In this document: positions 23,311-32,005 of the stretch, piece by piece
Position numbering within the stretch: the first letter of the stretch is position 1
Layout: the number at the start of each line of letters is the position of its first letter
The notes under the pieces: generated by a model
Database searches by the model: none
The model's input: the letters and a program-made list of their open reading frames with translations, nothing else
What the model was told of the DNA's origin: nothing
Assembly (NCBI GenBank): GCA_904381335.1
Contig: CAJFIN010000013.1
Location: 1-32,005, forward strand
Direction of reading: 5' to 3'
DNA: 32,005 nt
DNA from: Candidatus Neoanaerotignum galli
Lineage (GTDB): Bacteria > Bacillota > Clostridia > Lachnospirales > Anaerotignaceae
Program-made: the position numbers and the translations under genes

Positions 23311-24123
23311 TCAAACAAAAATCGTCCCTTTATATTCCGCTGAATATTTGCCAGGAGAAACACCCATCACCTTTTTAAATGTGCGGATAAAGTGGGAATT
23401 ATTTCTAAATCCAGCTTCTTCTCCTGCCGCTTGAACGCTTTTCCCCTGCCGCAGCAAAGCGCAAGCCCGTATCAACCGTTGGGCAATGAGGTATTGATTA
23501 ATCCCCAATCCTGTGGTTTTTTTAAAAATATAGCACAAATGCTGTTTGGTGATAAAAAACTCTTTGGCAATGGTATCTAATGTAATGTTTTCTCCCGCAT
23601 GTTTTGAAATATATTCCATAATGGGCGTGACCCGATCCACATTTTTTGAATGAAATGGTTCCGCCTTTTGTATATCCCCTGCCATCAAATTCAAATAGAT
23701 CAAGATCTCAATAAATGCTCCTTGCCGCCGAAGATCTTCGCCATAGCCTGTCCCTCCTGCCATAGCTTTGCGGCAAAGCCGTTCTACCTCTGTCAACTGT
23801 TCCTCTGTTAAAAGAATACAGGGGCCTTCATCAAACACTTTCCGAAGATCCGTCTGCTCCGTGGAAAGCTCCGAAATATATTCTAAGGGAAACTTCATCA
23901 CACACCGGCGGTATAACGTATTTTCATCCACTTTACTGCGGTGGATCTCTGCATTATTCAGCAGCATCACCGTCCCCCGTTTCATGGTAAAGGTCCTACT
24001 ACCTACGCTGATCTCCCCTTTGCCTTCCAGCACCACAGTAATTTCACAAGCATCATGAAAATGAAACTGTTCCATCTGCCAAGCCGGATCTTCATTTAGC
24101 TCAATATCAAAAAAGTATCTCAT
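23311..24123 (-). CDS. AraC family transcriptional regulator
   Basis: This encodes 270 residues. The N-terminal part (about 1-110) is a cupin sensor domain (FHFHDACEITVVLEGKGE and a following beta barrel). The C-terminal 100 residues hold two helix-turn-helix motifs: ITLDTIAKEFFITKQHLCYIFKK and the SVQAAGEEAGFRNNSHFIRTFKKVMGVSPGKY signature. It probably senses a small ligand and activates its own operon, which encodes the PLP lyase and the radical SAM protein. The start follows a GGAAAGAAGGTG stretch. Confidence 0.88.
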   Translation of the reverse strand: MRYFFDIELNEDPAWQMEQFHFHDACEITVVLEGKGEISVGSRTFTMKRGTVMLLNNAEIHRSKVDENTLYRRCVMKFPLEYISELSTEQTDLRKVFDEGPCILLTEEQLTEVERLCRKAMAGGTGYGEDLRRQGAFIEILIYLNLMAGDIQKAEPFHSKNVDRVTPIMEYISKHAGENITLDTIAKEFFITKQHLCYIFKKTTGLGINQYLIAQRLIRACALLRQGKSVQAAGEEAGFRNNSHFIRTFKKVMGVSPGKYSAEYKGTIFV

Positions 24124-24181
24124 CCTTCACCTTCTTCCTTTCCTCCAAAGTCCAGCAGCATCGCCACCATCACTTTGTTCC

Positions 24182-24210
24182 AGTGTACTATATTTTCTTA
24201 ATATTTACAA
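24182..24210 (-). promoter_or_regulatory. Promoter of the AraC operon
   Basis: On the minus strand TTGTAA (24210-24205), a 17-bp spacer and TACACT (24187-24182). Just upstream an AAATAG/CTATTT inverted pair (near 24210-24230) could be a regulator site; that is inference. Confidence 0.55.
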
Positions 24211-24230
24211 ATAGTTTCTATCTATTTTGC

Positions 24231-24490
24231 AAATTTTTATCGTTTTTTTGCCATGAAATTGCCATCATTTCTCAAAAAATGAAGGCTCCTGTCCTCTAGC
24301 CCCTTTGGCCTGTCATCTCTTACAGGAACATAGACTCGTCTTTCATGCTTCTCTTTCGATGGTTTTTGATGGAAAACCGTTCATTTTTTGGACCACTGCC
24401 TTCAAAAAACCATTTTGGAAGCCATATTTTCTTCTTTATCTTTCTTGACCTGACACTTTTCCCGTCTCTCTTTTTTGGCGTTTATCCCTA
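24231..24490. other. Intergenic region upstream of the AraC operon
   Basis: No gene, promoter or strong hairpin is recognised between the AraC promoter region and the terminator at 24492-24517. Confidence 0.45.
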
Positions 24491-24491
24491 A

Positions 24492-24517
24492 AGAAAAAGC
24501 CGGCCTTTCGGCCGGCA
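24492..24517 (-). terminator. Terminator of the methionine gamma-lyase gene
   Basis: A 7-bp GCCGGCC/GGCCGGC stem with a four-base loop (24499-24516) is followed on the minus strand by TTTTTC. It lies 70 nt after the stop. Confidence 0.82.
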
Positions 24518-24586
24518 CCTATGGCAATTGAGTTTCTTTTGCTTCACACACTTAAAACCCGTCAAAGATACACGAGATATAGGGCA

Positions 24587-25792
24587 TTATCTGCCGCCCT
24601 TTTTTTCAAGCGTCTCCAGTCCCTGGGCCAGATCTGCCAATAAATCCTGCTCATCTTCCAGACCCACAGATAAGCGCACCAAGCCCTCGGCAATACCGGC
24701 TTGTTTTAATTCCTCTAGCCCATAAGCGGCATGGGTCATCGAAGCGGGATGTTCTATAAGGGTCTCCGCATCGCCCAAACTAACCGCAATGGTACAAAGA
24801 TGAAGGGCATTGACAAACTGCATCCCTGCTTCTTTTCCGCCCCGCACCTCAAAAGCAATCATCGCCCCAAAATCCTTCATTTGACGCTTAGCAATGGGAT
24901 AGAAGGCATCTTGCGCAAGGCCTGGATAATACACCCGTTCCACTTGGGGAGAAGCCGCTAAAAACTCAGCTACAGCCCGAGCATTAGCGCAATGTTTTTC
25001 CATGCGGATGGGCAATGTTTTGAGCCCTCGCAAAACCAGAAACGCCTCCTGTGGCCCCAGCACACTGCCCGTCATTTCTTTGATGCCAAACTGCTTTACC
25101 TGGTCAATCAGCGCCTTTTTCCCCACCACAAATCCCGCAATCACATCGCCATGGCCGTTGAGATATTTGGTGGCAGAATGAACCACAACATCCGCTCCCA
25201 GCGCCAAAGGCTGCTGCAAATAAGGCGTAGCAAAGGTATTATCACAAATCACTAAGATCTCCGGACGAAACTGATGGACCGCTTGAGCCACCGCTTGAAT
25301 ATCCGTCACTTTTAATGTGGGATTGGCAGGCGTCTCCAAATAAACCGCCACCGTGTTTTCCCTCAGTGCCGCCTGCACTTGTGTTATACAGGACGTATCT
25401 ACAAACGATACCTCCACCCCATACCGAGGCAGTCCTTCCGAAAGCAAGCGAAAGGTACAACCATATAACGTATGGTCTGCCACAATATGTTTTCCTGCAC
25501 CGGCGATGGTCCAAAAAAGGGCACTGATGGCCCCCATCCCGCTGGCAGTAGCCGCCGCGGCTTCTCCGCCCTCCAAATTCGCCATACGTTCTTCTAGGGC
25601 ATTGGTGGTGGGATTACCCAACCGGGTATAGATATATCCTTCCTCTGTCCCAGCAAAGCGGCGTCCGCCCTGTTCACAGCTTTCAAACGCAAATGTAGAG
25701 GTTTGATAAATCGGCATGTTTAGCGCACCGTTGGGCTCTGACCCATGACCATGGATCGCACGGGTGGCAAACCTTAGATCTTCTCGTTTCAT
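24587..25792 (-). CDS. mgl: Methionine gamma-lyase
   Basis: This encodes 401 residues from the ATG at 25792 (AAGGAG 7 nt before; an upstream TTG in frame is less likely). It is a fold-type I PLP enzyme of the Cys/Met metabolism family. The PLP lysine is K209 in HSATKYLNGHGD, and the phosphate-binding YTR lies at 55-57. C112 in TLYGCT matches the cysteine (C116 in Pseudomonas putida) that marks methionine gamma-lyase over cystathionine lyases, which usually carry glycine there. The reaction yields methanethiol, 2-oxobutyrate and ammonia from methionine. A divergent NhaC-family carrier lies upstream. Cystathionine gamma-lyase is the main alternative. Confidence 0.88.
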   Translation of the reverse strand: MKREDLRFATRAIHGHGSEPNGALNMPIYQTSTFAFESCEQGGRRFAGTEEGYIYTRLGNPTTNALEERMANLEGGEAAAATASGMGAISALFWTIAGAGKHIVADHTLYGCTFRLLSEGLPRYGVEVSFVDTSCITQVQAALRENTVAVYLETPANPTLKVTDIQAVAQAVHQFRPEILVICDNTFATPYLQQPLALGADVVVHSATKYLNGHGDVIAGFVVGKKALIDQVKQFGIKEMTGSVLGPQEAFLVLRGLKTLPIRMEKHCANARAVAEFLAASPQVERVYYPGLAQDAFYPIAKRQMKDFGAMIAFEVRGGKEAGMQFVNALHLCTIAVSLGDAETLIEHPASMTHAAYGLEELKQAGIAEGLVRLSVGLEDEQDLLADLAQGLETLEKKGGR

Positions 25793-25934
25793 CAGCAAGC
25801 TCCTTTCTTTTACTGCCTAAAGACAGTCAAACGGGGTAGGGATACTTCCTTTCTGCTATTATCTTACCATAGTTTATCCAAAAAAAGTCATTCAAAAGCA
25901 CCTTTTGGTTTCTTTTTTTGCGTCTTTTCCTGTC

Positions 25935-25987
25935 TTTGGTACAAAATTCCTTCTCTGCTACCAAAATGGAGATAGGAATGGTATGAT
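25935..25987 (+). promoter_or_regulatory. Extended -10 promoter and inverted repeat upstream of the NhaC gene
   Basis: TGGTATGAT (25979-25987) is an extended -10 without a good -35. An inverted repeat TTTGGTA (25935-25941) and TACCAAA (25959-25965) lies where a regulator would sit. It could be an operator shared with the divergent lyase gene, or a short hairpin. Confidence 0.4.
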
Positions 25988-26031
25988 AGAAACAAATCAT
26001 TTTGGGTTGCAGGACCAACAAAAAGGGGGTT

Positions 26032-27417
26032 ATGATCTTGTCCTCAAACCAATCTTCTTCCCATCCATCACCTAACGGCTGGGCTTTGCTGCCTTTTCTT
26101 GTTTTTATTGGCCTCTACTTGGGCACGGGGCTTGTGCTCCAACTGCGGGGTGTAGAAATGGCTTTTTACCAACTGCCCTCCCCAGTAGCGATACTGGCTG
26201 GTATTGTGGTGGCTTTTTTATTGTTTTCCGGCACGATGGAAGAAAAATTTTCTTTATTTGCCAAAGGCTGCGGCGATGAAAACATCCTCACGATGTGTGT
26301 GATTTATCTCCTAGCCGGCGCTTTTTCTGCCGTGGCTGGCGCCTGCGGCGGGGTGGATTCCACCGTCTATCTTTGCCTTCGTCTGGTCCCGATGCAATAT
26401 ATTACCGCCGGCATGTTTTTGCTCAGCGCCTTTCTTTCCATCGCCACAGGCACCTCCATGGGCACCATCAGCACCATTGGGCCCATTGCCATCGCCACTG
26501 CCGCCGCCGCTCAGGTGGATCTTCCGCTAATGGTAGCTACCGTAGTAGGAGGGGCTATGTTTGGAGATAATCTATCTATGATCTCCGATACCACCATTGC
26601 CGCCACCCGCACGCAGGATGTGGCCATGAAAGATAAATTCCACGTTAATTTTCTCATTGCCCTGCCTACTGCAATCATCACTTTTGTCCTTTTGCTCCTA
26701 TTTGGGCGTCCAGATACCATCGTCCCATTAGAAACAGGCAGCTTTTCCATCATCAAAGTAGTGCCTTATGTGGTTGTGTTAGGGTTGGCTGCTGGCGGAG
26801 TGAATGTGTTTGTTACTTTAACTTGCGGCATTGCTCTATCCGGGTGTATCGGCCTTGCCACTGGCAGTTTTTCTCTGCTTTCTTTTGCCACCAATATCTA
26901 TTCTGGCTTTACCAACATGACAGAGATCTTTTTGCTTTCCCTGCTGACCGGCGGCCTAGCCAAAATGGTAACGGTTAACGGTGGCCTAGCCTTTTTGCTA
27001 AAAAAAATCCAAACCGCCGTGCGAGGACAAAAAAGTGCTCGGCTGGGCATTATGGCCATTGCTGCCCTAGGTGATATCGCCGTAGCCAATAACACCATCG
27101 CCATCTTGATCACAGGCCCCATTGCCAAGGGTATTTGCCGCCAATATCAGGTGGATCCCCGATGCAGCGCTTCGCTATTAGATATTTCCAGCTGCATCGT
27201 GCAAGGAATATTGCCCTATGGCGCCCAAGTATTACTGGCCTGCAGCCTGACTGCCGGCGTTTCACCTGTCAGCCCCATCACCCTGATTCCTTTGATGTGG
27301 TACCCTTTGCTGCTGGCATTTTTTGCTTTGCTTTCCCTATGGGTTCCCTTTGCCGATGGACTGCTGCGCCGTCAACCGTGGGATCATCACCTGTGGATAG
27401 TTCGCAAAGAAAAGTGA
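26032..27417 (+). CDS. NhaC-family Na+/H+ antiporter-like carrier, possible methionine transporter
   Basis: About 461 residues with roughly 11-12 membrane helices. Family features are GTSMGTISTIGPIA, GGAMFGDNLSMISDTTIAA (the conserved GDNLS-SDTT motif of NhaC/YqkI-like carriers) and AVANNTIAILITGPIAKGI. NhaC proteins exchange protons for sodium or move malate, tyrosine or methionine. Placement divergent from methionine gamma-lyase suggests methionine import, in line with the proposed MetT group in this superfamily; this is inference. The ATG at 26032 lies only 2 nt after GGGGG, whereas TTG at 26038 has 8-nt spacing and may be the real start. Confidence 0.78.
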   Translation: MILSSNQSSSHPSPNGWALLPFLVFIGLYLGTGLVLQLRGVEMAFYQLPSPVAILAGIVVAFLLFSGTMEEKFSLFAKGCGDENILTMCVIYLLAGAFSAVAGACGGVDSTVYLCLRLVPMQYITAGMFLLSAFLSIATGTSMGTISTIGPIAIATAAAAQVDLPLMVATVVGGAMFGDNLSMISDTTIAATRTQDVAMKDKFHVNFLIALPTAIITFVLLLLFGRPDTIVPLETGSFSIIKVVPYVVVLGLAAGGVNVFVTLTCGIALSGCIGLATGSFSLLSFATNIYSGFTNMTEIFLLSLLTGGLAKMVTVNGGLAFLLKKIQTAVRGQKSARLGIMAIAALGDIAVANNTIAILITGPIAKGICRQYQVDPRCSASLLDISSCIVQGILPYGAQVLLACSLTAGVSPVSPITLIPLMWYPLLLAFFALLSLWVPFADGLLRRQPWDHHLWIVRKEK

Positions 27418-27470
27418 AGGTATCTTTTCCCCTTTGACTGGACAAACCGGGATTTTTTTTCGGCGGGGGC

Positions 27471-27499
27471 TTGCTATTGTTCTGGTTTTTCGTTAGAAT
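27471..27499 (+). promoter_or_regulatory. Promoter of the glutamine synthetase gene
   Basis: TTGCTA (27471-27476), a 17-bp spacer and TAGAAT (27494-27499), giving a leader of about 60 nt before the ATG at 27565. The leader contains ACGTCCC and GGAACGT (one mismatch) that could pair around a G-rich loop. Confidence 0.6.
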
Positions 27500-27564
27500 A
27501 GGAAGATAGAGCAACGTCCCATTGGGGGGAACGAGCCCTGGATACGAAGAAAGGAACGTGACCT

Positions 27565-29670
27565 ATGGAAAAAATTTCTTTATCCGAGATCTATGGCTTA
27601 AACGTGTTTAACGATGCCGTCATGCAGGAACGGCTGCCAAAAAAGGTCTATCAAGAACTGAAAAGCATCATTAAAAGCGGAACAACGCTGTCTGCTTCGG
27701 TAGCAGAAGTTGTCGCCAATGCCATGAAGGACTGGGCTATCGACAAAGGCGCCACGCACTATACCCACTGGTTCCAACCAATGACTGGCGTTACTGCGGA
27801 AAAGCATGAAGCCTTTTTAACGCCCGATGGCATGGGCGGCGCCATTGCAGAATTTTCCGGCAAGGAGTTAATCAACGGGGAATCGGATGCTTCTTCTTTT
27901 CCTTCCGGCGGCTTGCGCTCCACCTTTGAAGCTCGCGGCTATACTGCGTGGGACTGCACCAGCCCGGCCTTTTTAAAAGAAGATGCCTCTGGCCTAACAC
28001 TCTGTATCCCCACTGTTTTTTGTTCCTATACTGGGGAGGCCTTGGACAAAAAAACACCACTGCTGCGGGCCAACGATGCTTTAAACCATCAAGCTTTGCG
28101 TATTTTACGCCTTTTTGGTGACACCCAAACCCAGCGGGTGGAAGCTTCTGTCGGGGCAGAACAGGAATATTTCCTCATTGACAAAGAAATGTATAAAAAG
28201 CGGAAAGACATCATCTTTACCGGCCGCACGCTGTTCGGGGCTATGCCACCGAAAGGCCAGGAATTAGATGACCATTACTATGGTACACTCCGCGAGCGGG
28301 TTAGCTTGTTTATGCATGAATTAAACCGGGAACTTTGGAAGCTTGGGATTCCTGCCAAAACCCAGCACAATGAAGTGGCCCCTTGTCAGCATGAATTGGC
28401 CCCCATTTTCACAAACGCCAATACGGCCACAGATAATAATCAGCTCATTATGGAGACCATGAAACGGGTGGCGCCTCATTTTGGCCTGGTTTGTCTGCTC
28501 AACGAAAAACCTTTTGCTGGCGTCAATGGCTCCGGTAAACATGACAACTGGTCCATGACCACTGACACCGGCAAAAACCTTCTGGACCCGGGTAAAAATC
28601 CTCATGAAAATAAACTCTTTTTGCTGCTTCTCGTTGCTGTACTTAAGGCGGTTGATGTACATGCCGATCTGCTGCGAGTTTCTGCTGCCTGCCCAGGCAA
28701 TGATCACCGTTTGGGCGCGCAGGAAGCACCACCAGCTATCATTTCTATTTTCCTTGGCGATCAGCTGGAAGACATTTTACAGCAGATTGATGGCGGCTGC
28801 CTCTCTAATAGTATCCAAGGCGAAGAAATGTCCATTGGTGCCAGCACACTTCCTTCTTTAAAGAAGGACGTTACCGACCGGAACAGAACCTCGCCCTTTG
28901 CCTTCACGGGCAATAAGTTTGAATTTCGTATGGTGGGTTCTTCCGATTCCATTGCTTGTCCCAACTATATCATTAACACCATTGTGGCCGACAGCCTCTG
29001 TGACTTTGCCGACCGGTTGGAAAAAGCAAAAGATTTTGACAGCGAAGTGATGACCATTATTCAGGAAACCATCCGCGAACATAAACGCATTGTCTTTAAC
29101 GGCAATGGGTATTCTGAAGAATGGGTGAAAGAAGCAGAACGCCGTGGTCTGCCTAACATCACTTGTATGCTGGAGGCGATTCCAGCCATCCGGTCCGAAA
29201 AAGCCATTGCTTTATTTGAAAAACATGGTGTGCTGACTCGAGAGGAATGTGAAGCTCGAGCAGAGATTTTATATGAAGAGTATGCCAAACAGATTATCAT
29301 TGAAGCCAAATCCATGGTGGATATTGTGATGAAACAGATTTCTCCCGCCGCTTTAACTTGCAGCGATAAGGTGGCTCAAACGGTGCTTCGTCTCAAAGAA
29401 GCCGGCGTCTCCTGCGATTCCGCATTGCATCGTTTGCAGAAGCTGACCGAGGAACAAAACGCCCTTGACAGCGCCACAGCTGAGCTGTCTGCTGCATTGG
29501 AAAAAGTGCAGTCTATGGATCAGATTGAAGAGGCCGCTTCTTACTGCCGCCACACCCTTTTCCCGCTGATGGCAAAAGTGCGTAAACCTGCCGATGCGTT
29601 GGAATTTTTAGTGGACAAAAAAGATTGGCCCTTCCCCACTTATGGTGATCTGCTCTATTATATCGACTAA
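27565..29670 (+). CDS. glnN: Glutamine synthetase, type III
   Basis: This encodes 701 residues, the typical size of GSIII. Family motifs include [16 protein letters not shown] (near 129-144), [15 protein letters not shown] (metal-binding glutamates), [16 protein letters not shown] (near 268-283), and [14 protein letters not shown] (near 321-334) for glutamate binding. A C-terminal helical extension follows the catalytic barrel, as in GSIII. The enzyme makes glutamine from glutamate, ammonia and ATP and acts as a dodecamer in the cytoplasm. AAAGGA precedes the ATG. No glnR or amtB neighbour is present; the gene has its own promoter. Confidence 0.96.
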   Translation: MEKISLSEIYGLNVFNDAVMQERLPKKVYQELKSIIKSGTTLSASVAEVVANAMKDWAIDKGATHYTHWFQPMTGVTAEKHEAFLTPDGMGGAIAEFSGKELINGESDASSFPSGGLRSTFEARGYTAWDCTSPAFLKEDASGLTLCIPTVFCSYTGEALDKKTPLLRANDALNHQALRILRLFGDTQTQRVEASVGAEQEYFLIDKEMYKKRKDIIFTGRTLFGAMPPKGQELDDHYYGTLRERVSLFMHELNRELWKLGIPAKTQHNEVAPCQHELAPIFTNANTATDNNQLIMETMKRVAPHFGLVCLLNEKPFAGVNGSGKHDNWSMTTDTGKNLLDPGKNPHENKLFLLLLVAVLKAVDVHADLLRVSAACPGNDHRLGAQEAPPAIISIFLGDQLEDILQQIDGGCLSNSIQGEEMSIGASTLPSLKKDVTDRNRTSPFAFTGNKFEFRMVGSSDSIACPNYIINTIVADSLCDFADRLEKAKDFDSEVMTIIQETIREHKRIVFNGNGYSEEWVKEAERRGLPNITCMLEAIPAIRSEKAIALFEKHGVLTREECEARAEILYEEYAKQIIIEAKSMVDIVMKQISPAALTCSDKVAQTVLRLKEAGVSCDSALHRLQKLTEEQNALDSATAELSAALEKVQSMDQIEEAASYCRHTLFPLMAKVRKPADALEFLVDKKDWPFPTYGDLLYYID

Positions 29671-29857
29671 GCAAACACAGCTGCCCTCTTGCCAACAAGG
29701 CTCTGAGCAGCTGGTTTTTACCATGATTTCGGCAAATGATAGGGCAACAACGATCCTACATCTTTATCAGAATCGGAGTACATCTGCTAACCATAGTGCT
29801 GCATTGCCAAACCATACGAAGGTAAAAACAATAGAACTATTCCTTTGGCTAGAACGA

Positions 29858-29887
29858 TCAAAACCGTCCCTGTGGGGCGGTTTTTTG
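29858..29887 (+). terminator. First terminator after glnN
   Basis: AAACCGTCCC (29861-29870) pairs with GGGGCGGTTT (29874-29883, one T-G pair), followed by T residues. It is about 190 nt after the glnN stop. Confidence 0.8.
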
Positions 29888-29907
29888 TCGCATAAATTAT
29901 CGCATAA

Positions 29908-29943
29908 AGAAAAAACACCGCTATTTTTTGCGGTGTTTTTTTC
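29908..29943. terminator. Second, bidirectional terminator after glnN
   Basis: AAAAACACCGC (29911-29921) pairs with GCGGTGTTTTT (29930-29940), with A and T runs on either side. Confidence 0.82.
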
Positions 29944-30401
29944 GGCCATGTTGCTTTTAGCCTAAGGGACCAGCGTGTTGCTTGCCGGGTTGTAACTTCA
30001 ATCTGATGTGTTGCTATGGATTGGTGTTGCGATAAAACTGGGAAACTGTTGAATCTCATCAGTGCCATTGCCTTTTTCGCTCTGCCAGCAAACCGGGAAA
30101 CCTATCCCCCGGCCAAAAAGCCAATCCACATCTGTTTTCTGGTAGACAAATGAAGATCTGCGTTCTGAAAAAACAGCTCTAAACCACCGTTTTCCCCCAG
30201 TGTTTTAGATTCTCTGCCCGCTGTTTTGAAACATACAGAAAAGAAAGTTGGCTTCCTTTCTTCTCAGCGTTCCTACCAGCGCTGAAGCCGGTTTTGGCCC
30301 TTTAAAATTCAACCGTTGCCACACAAACGACCCCTTGGTCATTCGCATCCTTAGTTTACCTGAAAATCCCTGTTGCGTCAAGGGCAAGCCCCGCTCTTTG
30401 C

Positions 30402-30431
30402 ATACAAAGGCCGGCGATCCAAGCGCCGGCC
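30402..30431 (-). terminator. Probable terminator of ppdK
   Basis: GGCCGGCG (30409-30416) pairs with CGCCGGCC (30424-30431). On the minus strand the stem is followed by TTTGTATG, so the T tract is short. It lies 41 nt after the ppdK stop. Confidence 0.6.
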
Positions 30432-30471
30432 CCGTACTGATATAACGTTTTTTTCTCAAACCAAACGTGCA

Positions 30472-32005
30472 TTATCCACGAGGATACGTAATTTCTGCCT
30501 GGGCTGCTGCCAATCGGGCAATGGGCACCCGATAGGGAGAGCAGGATACATAATCCAGACCAATCATATGACAGAATTCCACAGAAGAAGGATCGCCGCC
30601 ATGTTCACCGCAAATGCCCAAATGCAGTTCGGGATTTGCTGCACGGCCTTTTTCCACGGCCATCTTCATCAACTGGCCCACACCTTCCCGATCCAATTTC
30701 GCTGTCGGATCGCCTTCATAGATCTTTTTATCAATGTAATCCGCCAAAATCTTGCCAGCATCATCTCTGGATAAGCCATACGTCATCTGAGTCAAATCGT
30801 TTGTGCCAAAAGAGAAGAATTCAGCCTTCGTGGCAATTTGATCCGCCGTCAGGCAGGCTCTAGGAATCTCGATCATCGTGCCCACCAAATACTTCAGCTC
30901 CATACCACTTTCTTGAATCAATCGGTCGGCCTCATCTACCACCAATTTCCGTACAAAAGCCAGTTCTTTCACATCTCCCACCAGTGGAATCATGATCTCC
31001 GGCTCAATGTTATAGCCCTTTTCCTTCTTCACTTGGAGGGCGGCAGTAATGATGGCATTGGCCTGCATAATGGCAATCTCAGGATAGCTCACGGCCAGAC
31101 GGCAACCACGATGACCCATCATGGGGTTTAACTCATGCAAGCCCTTTGCCTTAATCTTCAGTTCTTCTACAGTTTTCCCCATTTCCTTTGCCAACACAGC
31201 AAACTCTTCCTCTGTGGTGGGAAGGAATTCATGCAGCGGCGGATCCAACAGCCGGATGGTCACTGGACGCTCCTGCATAGCTTCATAAATACCCACAAAG
31301 TCTTCTACCTGATAAGGACGAATCTCATTTAATGCCTTAATCCGTTCTTCTTCATTATCCGAAAGAATCATGATGCGGAATTTCAAAATACGGTTTTCTT
31401 CAAAGAACATATGCTCCGTTCGCGTCAGGCCAATCCCTTCTGCACCAAAATGCACGGCATTTTGAGCATCCCGAGGCGTATCTGCATTGGTACGCACTTT
31501 TAATTTCCGTTTGGCATCGGCCCAACCCATAAAGGTGGCAAAATCTCCGCTGATGGAAGGATCCACAGTAGGGATATCCTCTCCGTAAATATTACCAGTG
31601 GAACCATCCAAAGAAATGAAATCGCCTTCATGGAACGTCTTACCGCCCAAGGTAAAGGTTTTTTCTGCTTCGTTCATTTTGATCGCTTCACAGCCCGATA
31701 CGCAGCAACGGCCCATACCTCTGGCTACAACGGCTGCATGACTCGTCATACCACCACGCACCGTCAAAATGCCTTCGGCCACTGCCATACCCTCGATATC
31801 TTCTGGAGACGTCTCTAGCCGCACCAGTACCACACGTTCACCTTGTTCTGCTGCTGCTTTGGCCTCTTCTGCGGTAAAATATACTTTGCCGGCCCCAGCC
31901 CCTGGAGAGGCAGGCAGCCCTTTGCCCAAAGGTTTCGCCGCTTTCAGCGCCGCTGGGTCAAAGGCCGGATGGAGCAGCTGATCCAGGGACTTAGCCTCGA
32001 TTCTG
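30472..32005 (-). CDS. ppdK: Pyruvate, phosphate dikinase (partial, N-terminus outside window)
   Basis: About 510 C-terminal residues are present; the frame stays open to the window edge. The central swivelling domain holds GGMTSHAAVVARGMG with the phosphohistidine. The C-terminal PEP/pyruvate barrel has GAEGIGLTRTEHMFF, RLLDPPLHEFLPT, GHRGCRLAVSYPE, IEIPRACL, FFSFGTNDLTQMTYG and GICGEHGGDP, all standard for PPDK. The lost N-terminus would carry the ATP-grasp domain. The enzyme converts PEP, AMP and pyrophosphate to pyruvate, ATP and phosphate, reversibly. Motif wording such as RDDAGK and DPPLHEFLP favours PPDK over PEP synthase. Confidence 0.96.
   Translation of the reverse strand, partial: RIEAKSLDQLLHPAFDPAALKAAKPLGKGLPASPGAGAGKVYFTAEEAKAAAEQGERVVLVRLETSPEDIEGMAVAEGILTVRGGMTSHAAVVARGMGRCCVSGCEAIKMNEAEKTFTLGGKTFHEGDFISLDGSTGNIYGEDIPTVDPSISGDFATFMGWADAKRKLKVRTNADTPRDAQNAVHFGAEGIGLTRTEHMFFEENRILKFRIMILSDNEEERIKALNEIRPYQVEDFVGIYEAMQERPVTIRLLDPPLHEFLPTTEEEFAVLAKEMGKTVEELKIKAKGLHELNPMMGHRGCRLAVSYPEIAIMQANAIITAALQVKKEKGYNIEPEIMIPLVGDVKELAFVRKLVVDEADRLIQESGMELKYLVGTMIEIPRACLTADQIATKAEFFSFGTNDLTQMTYGLSRDDAGKILADYIDKKIYEGDPTAKLDREGVGQLMKMAVEKGRAANPELHLGICGEHGGDPSSVEFCHMIGLDYVSCSPYRVPIARLAAAQAEITYPRG

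Larger units (their letters stand above)
29671..30400. other. Noncoding region between glnN and ppdK
   Basis: About 730 bp with no supported gene. It holds two strong terminators near 29858-29943, a 9-bp direct repeat TCGCATAAA (29888-29896 and 29900-29908) between them, and a CAGCG/CGCTG hairpin near 30266-30291. The remainder shows no motif, promoter or SD-preceded frame. Confidence 0.5.

Overview
The window looks like the chromosome of an anaerobic or facultative member of the Bacillota (Firmicutes). The signs are a threonine T-box leader before thrS, an L20-type leader before an infC-rpmI-rplT operon with an ATT start codon, a CIRCE-like operator, type III glutamine synthetase, pyruvate phosphate dikinase, split class I fumarase, strong Shine-Dalgarno (SD) sites and U-tailed intrinsic terminators. 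The genus cannot be fixed from this sequence alone. No rRNA, tRNA, CRISPR array, IS element, phage gene or integration site was seen. It reads as core chromosome, and most of the interesting signals are in the noncoding leaders.

Layout. 1-3100 (minus): a yhdT-panF type sodium/solute symporter pair, cut by the window edge, and an lrgAB pair. 3250-5930 (plus): fumarase alpha and beta followed by a TRM11-like methyltransferase, ending at a strong terminator. 6175-8019 (minus): a DNA glycosylase/HD hydrolase pair, a doubtful small ORF and a GNAT acetyltransferase. 8078-9650 (plus): a strong promoter, about 390 nt of structured noncoding sequence, and a lysine exporter split into two genes. 9659-10260 (minus): Hsp20 under a CIRCE-like operator. 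10420-13700 (plus): ppx-ppk for polyphosphate. 14086-15770 (plus): a membrane PH-domain protein and an M23 peptidase, with a promoter-terminator pair between them. 16075-16990 (minus): a PHP phosphatase. 17015-20936 (plus): T-box, thrS, L20 leader, infC-rpmI-rplT-rpsT and tandem terminators. 21025-24210 (minus): an AraC regulator, a D-threonine aldolase/D-serine dehydratase-like enzyme and a radical SAM protein. 24490-27417: a methionine gamma-lyase divergent from an NhaC-family carrier. 27471-29943 (plus): type III glutamine synthetase. 30402-32005 (minus): the C-terminal two thirds or so of pyruvate phosphate dikinase, cut by the window edge.

How it fits together. Several loci fit amino-acid and organic-acid metabolism in an anaerobe: methionine breakdown with a likely uptake partner, D-amino acid lysis, lysine export, ammonia assimilation, fumarase and pyruvate/PEP interconversion. 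The rest is translation and stress housekeeping.

Most worth a second look: the roughly 195-nt RNA candidate upstream of lysO; the promoter-plus-terminator units upstream of yhdT and of the M23 gene; the folded fumarase leader; rpsT placed in the IF3 operon; and the AraC/PLP-lyase/radical SAM operon. No clearly new protein system was found.
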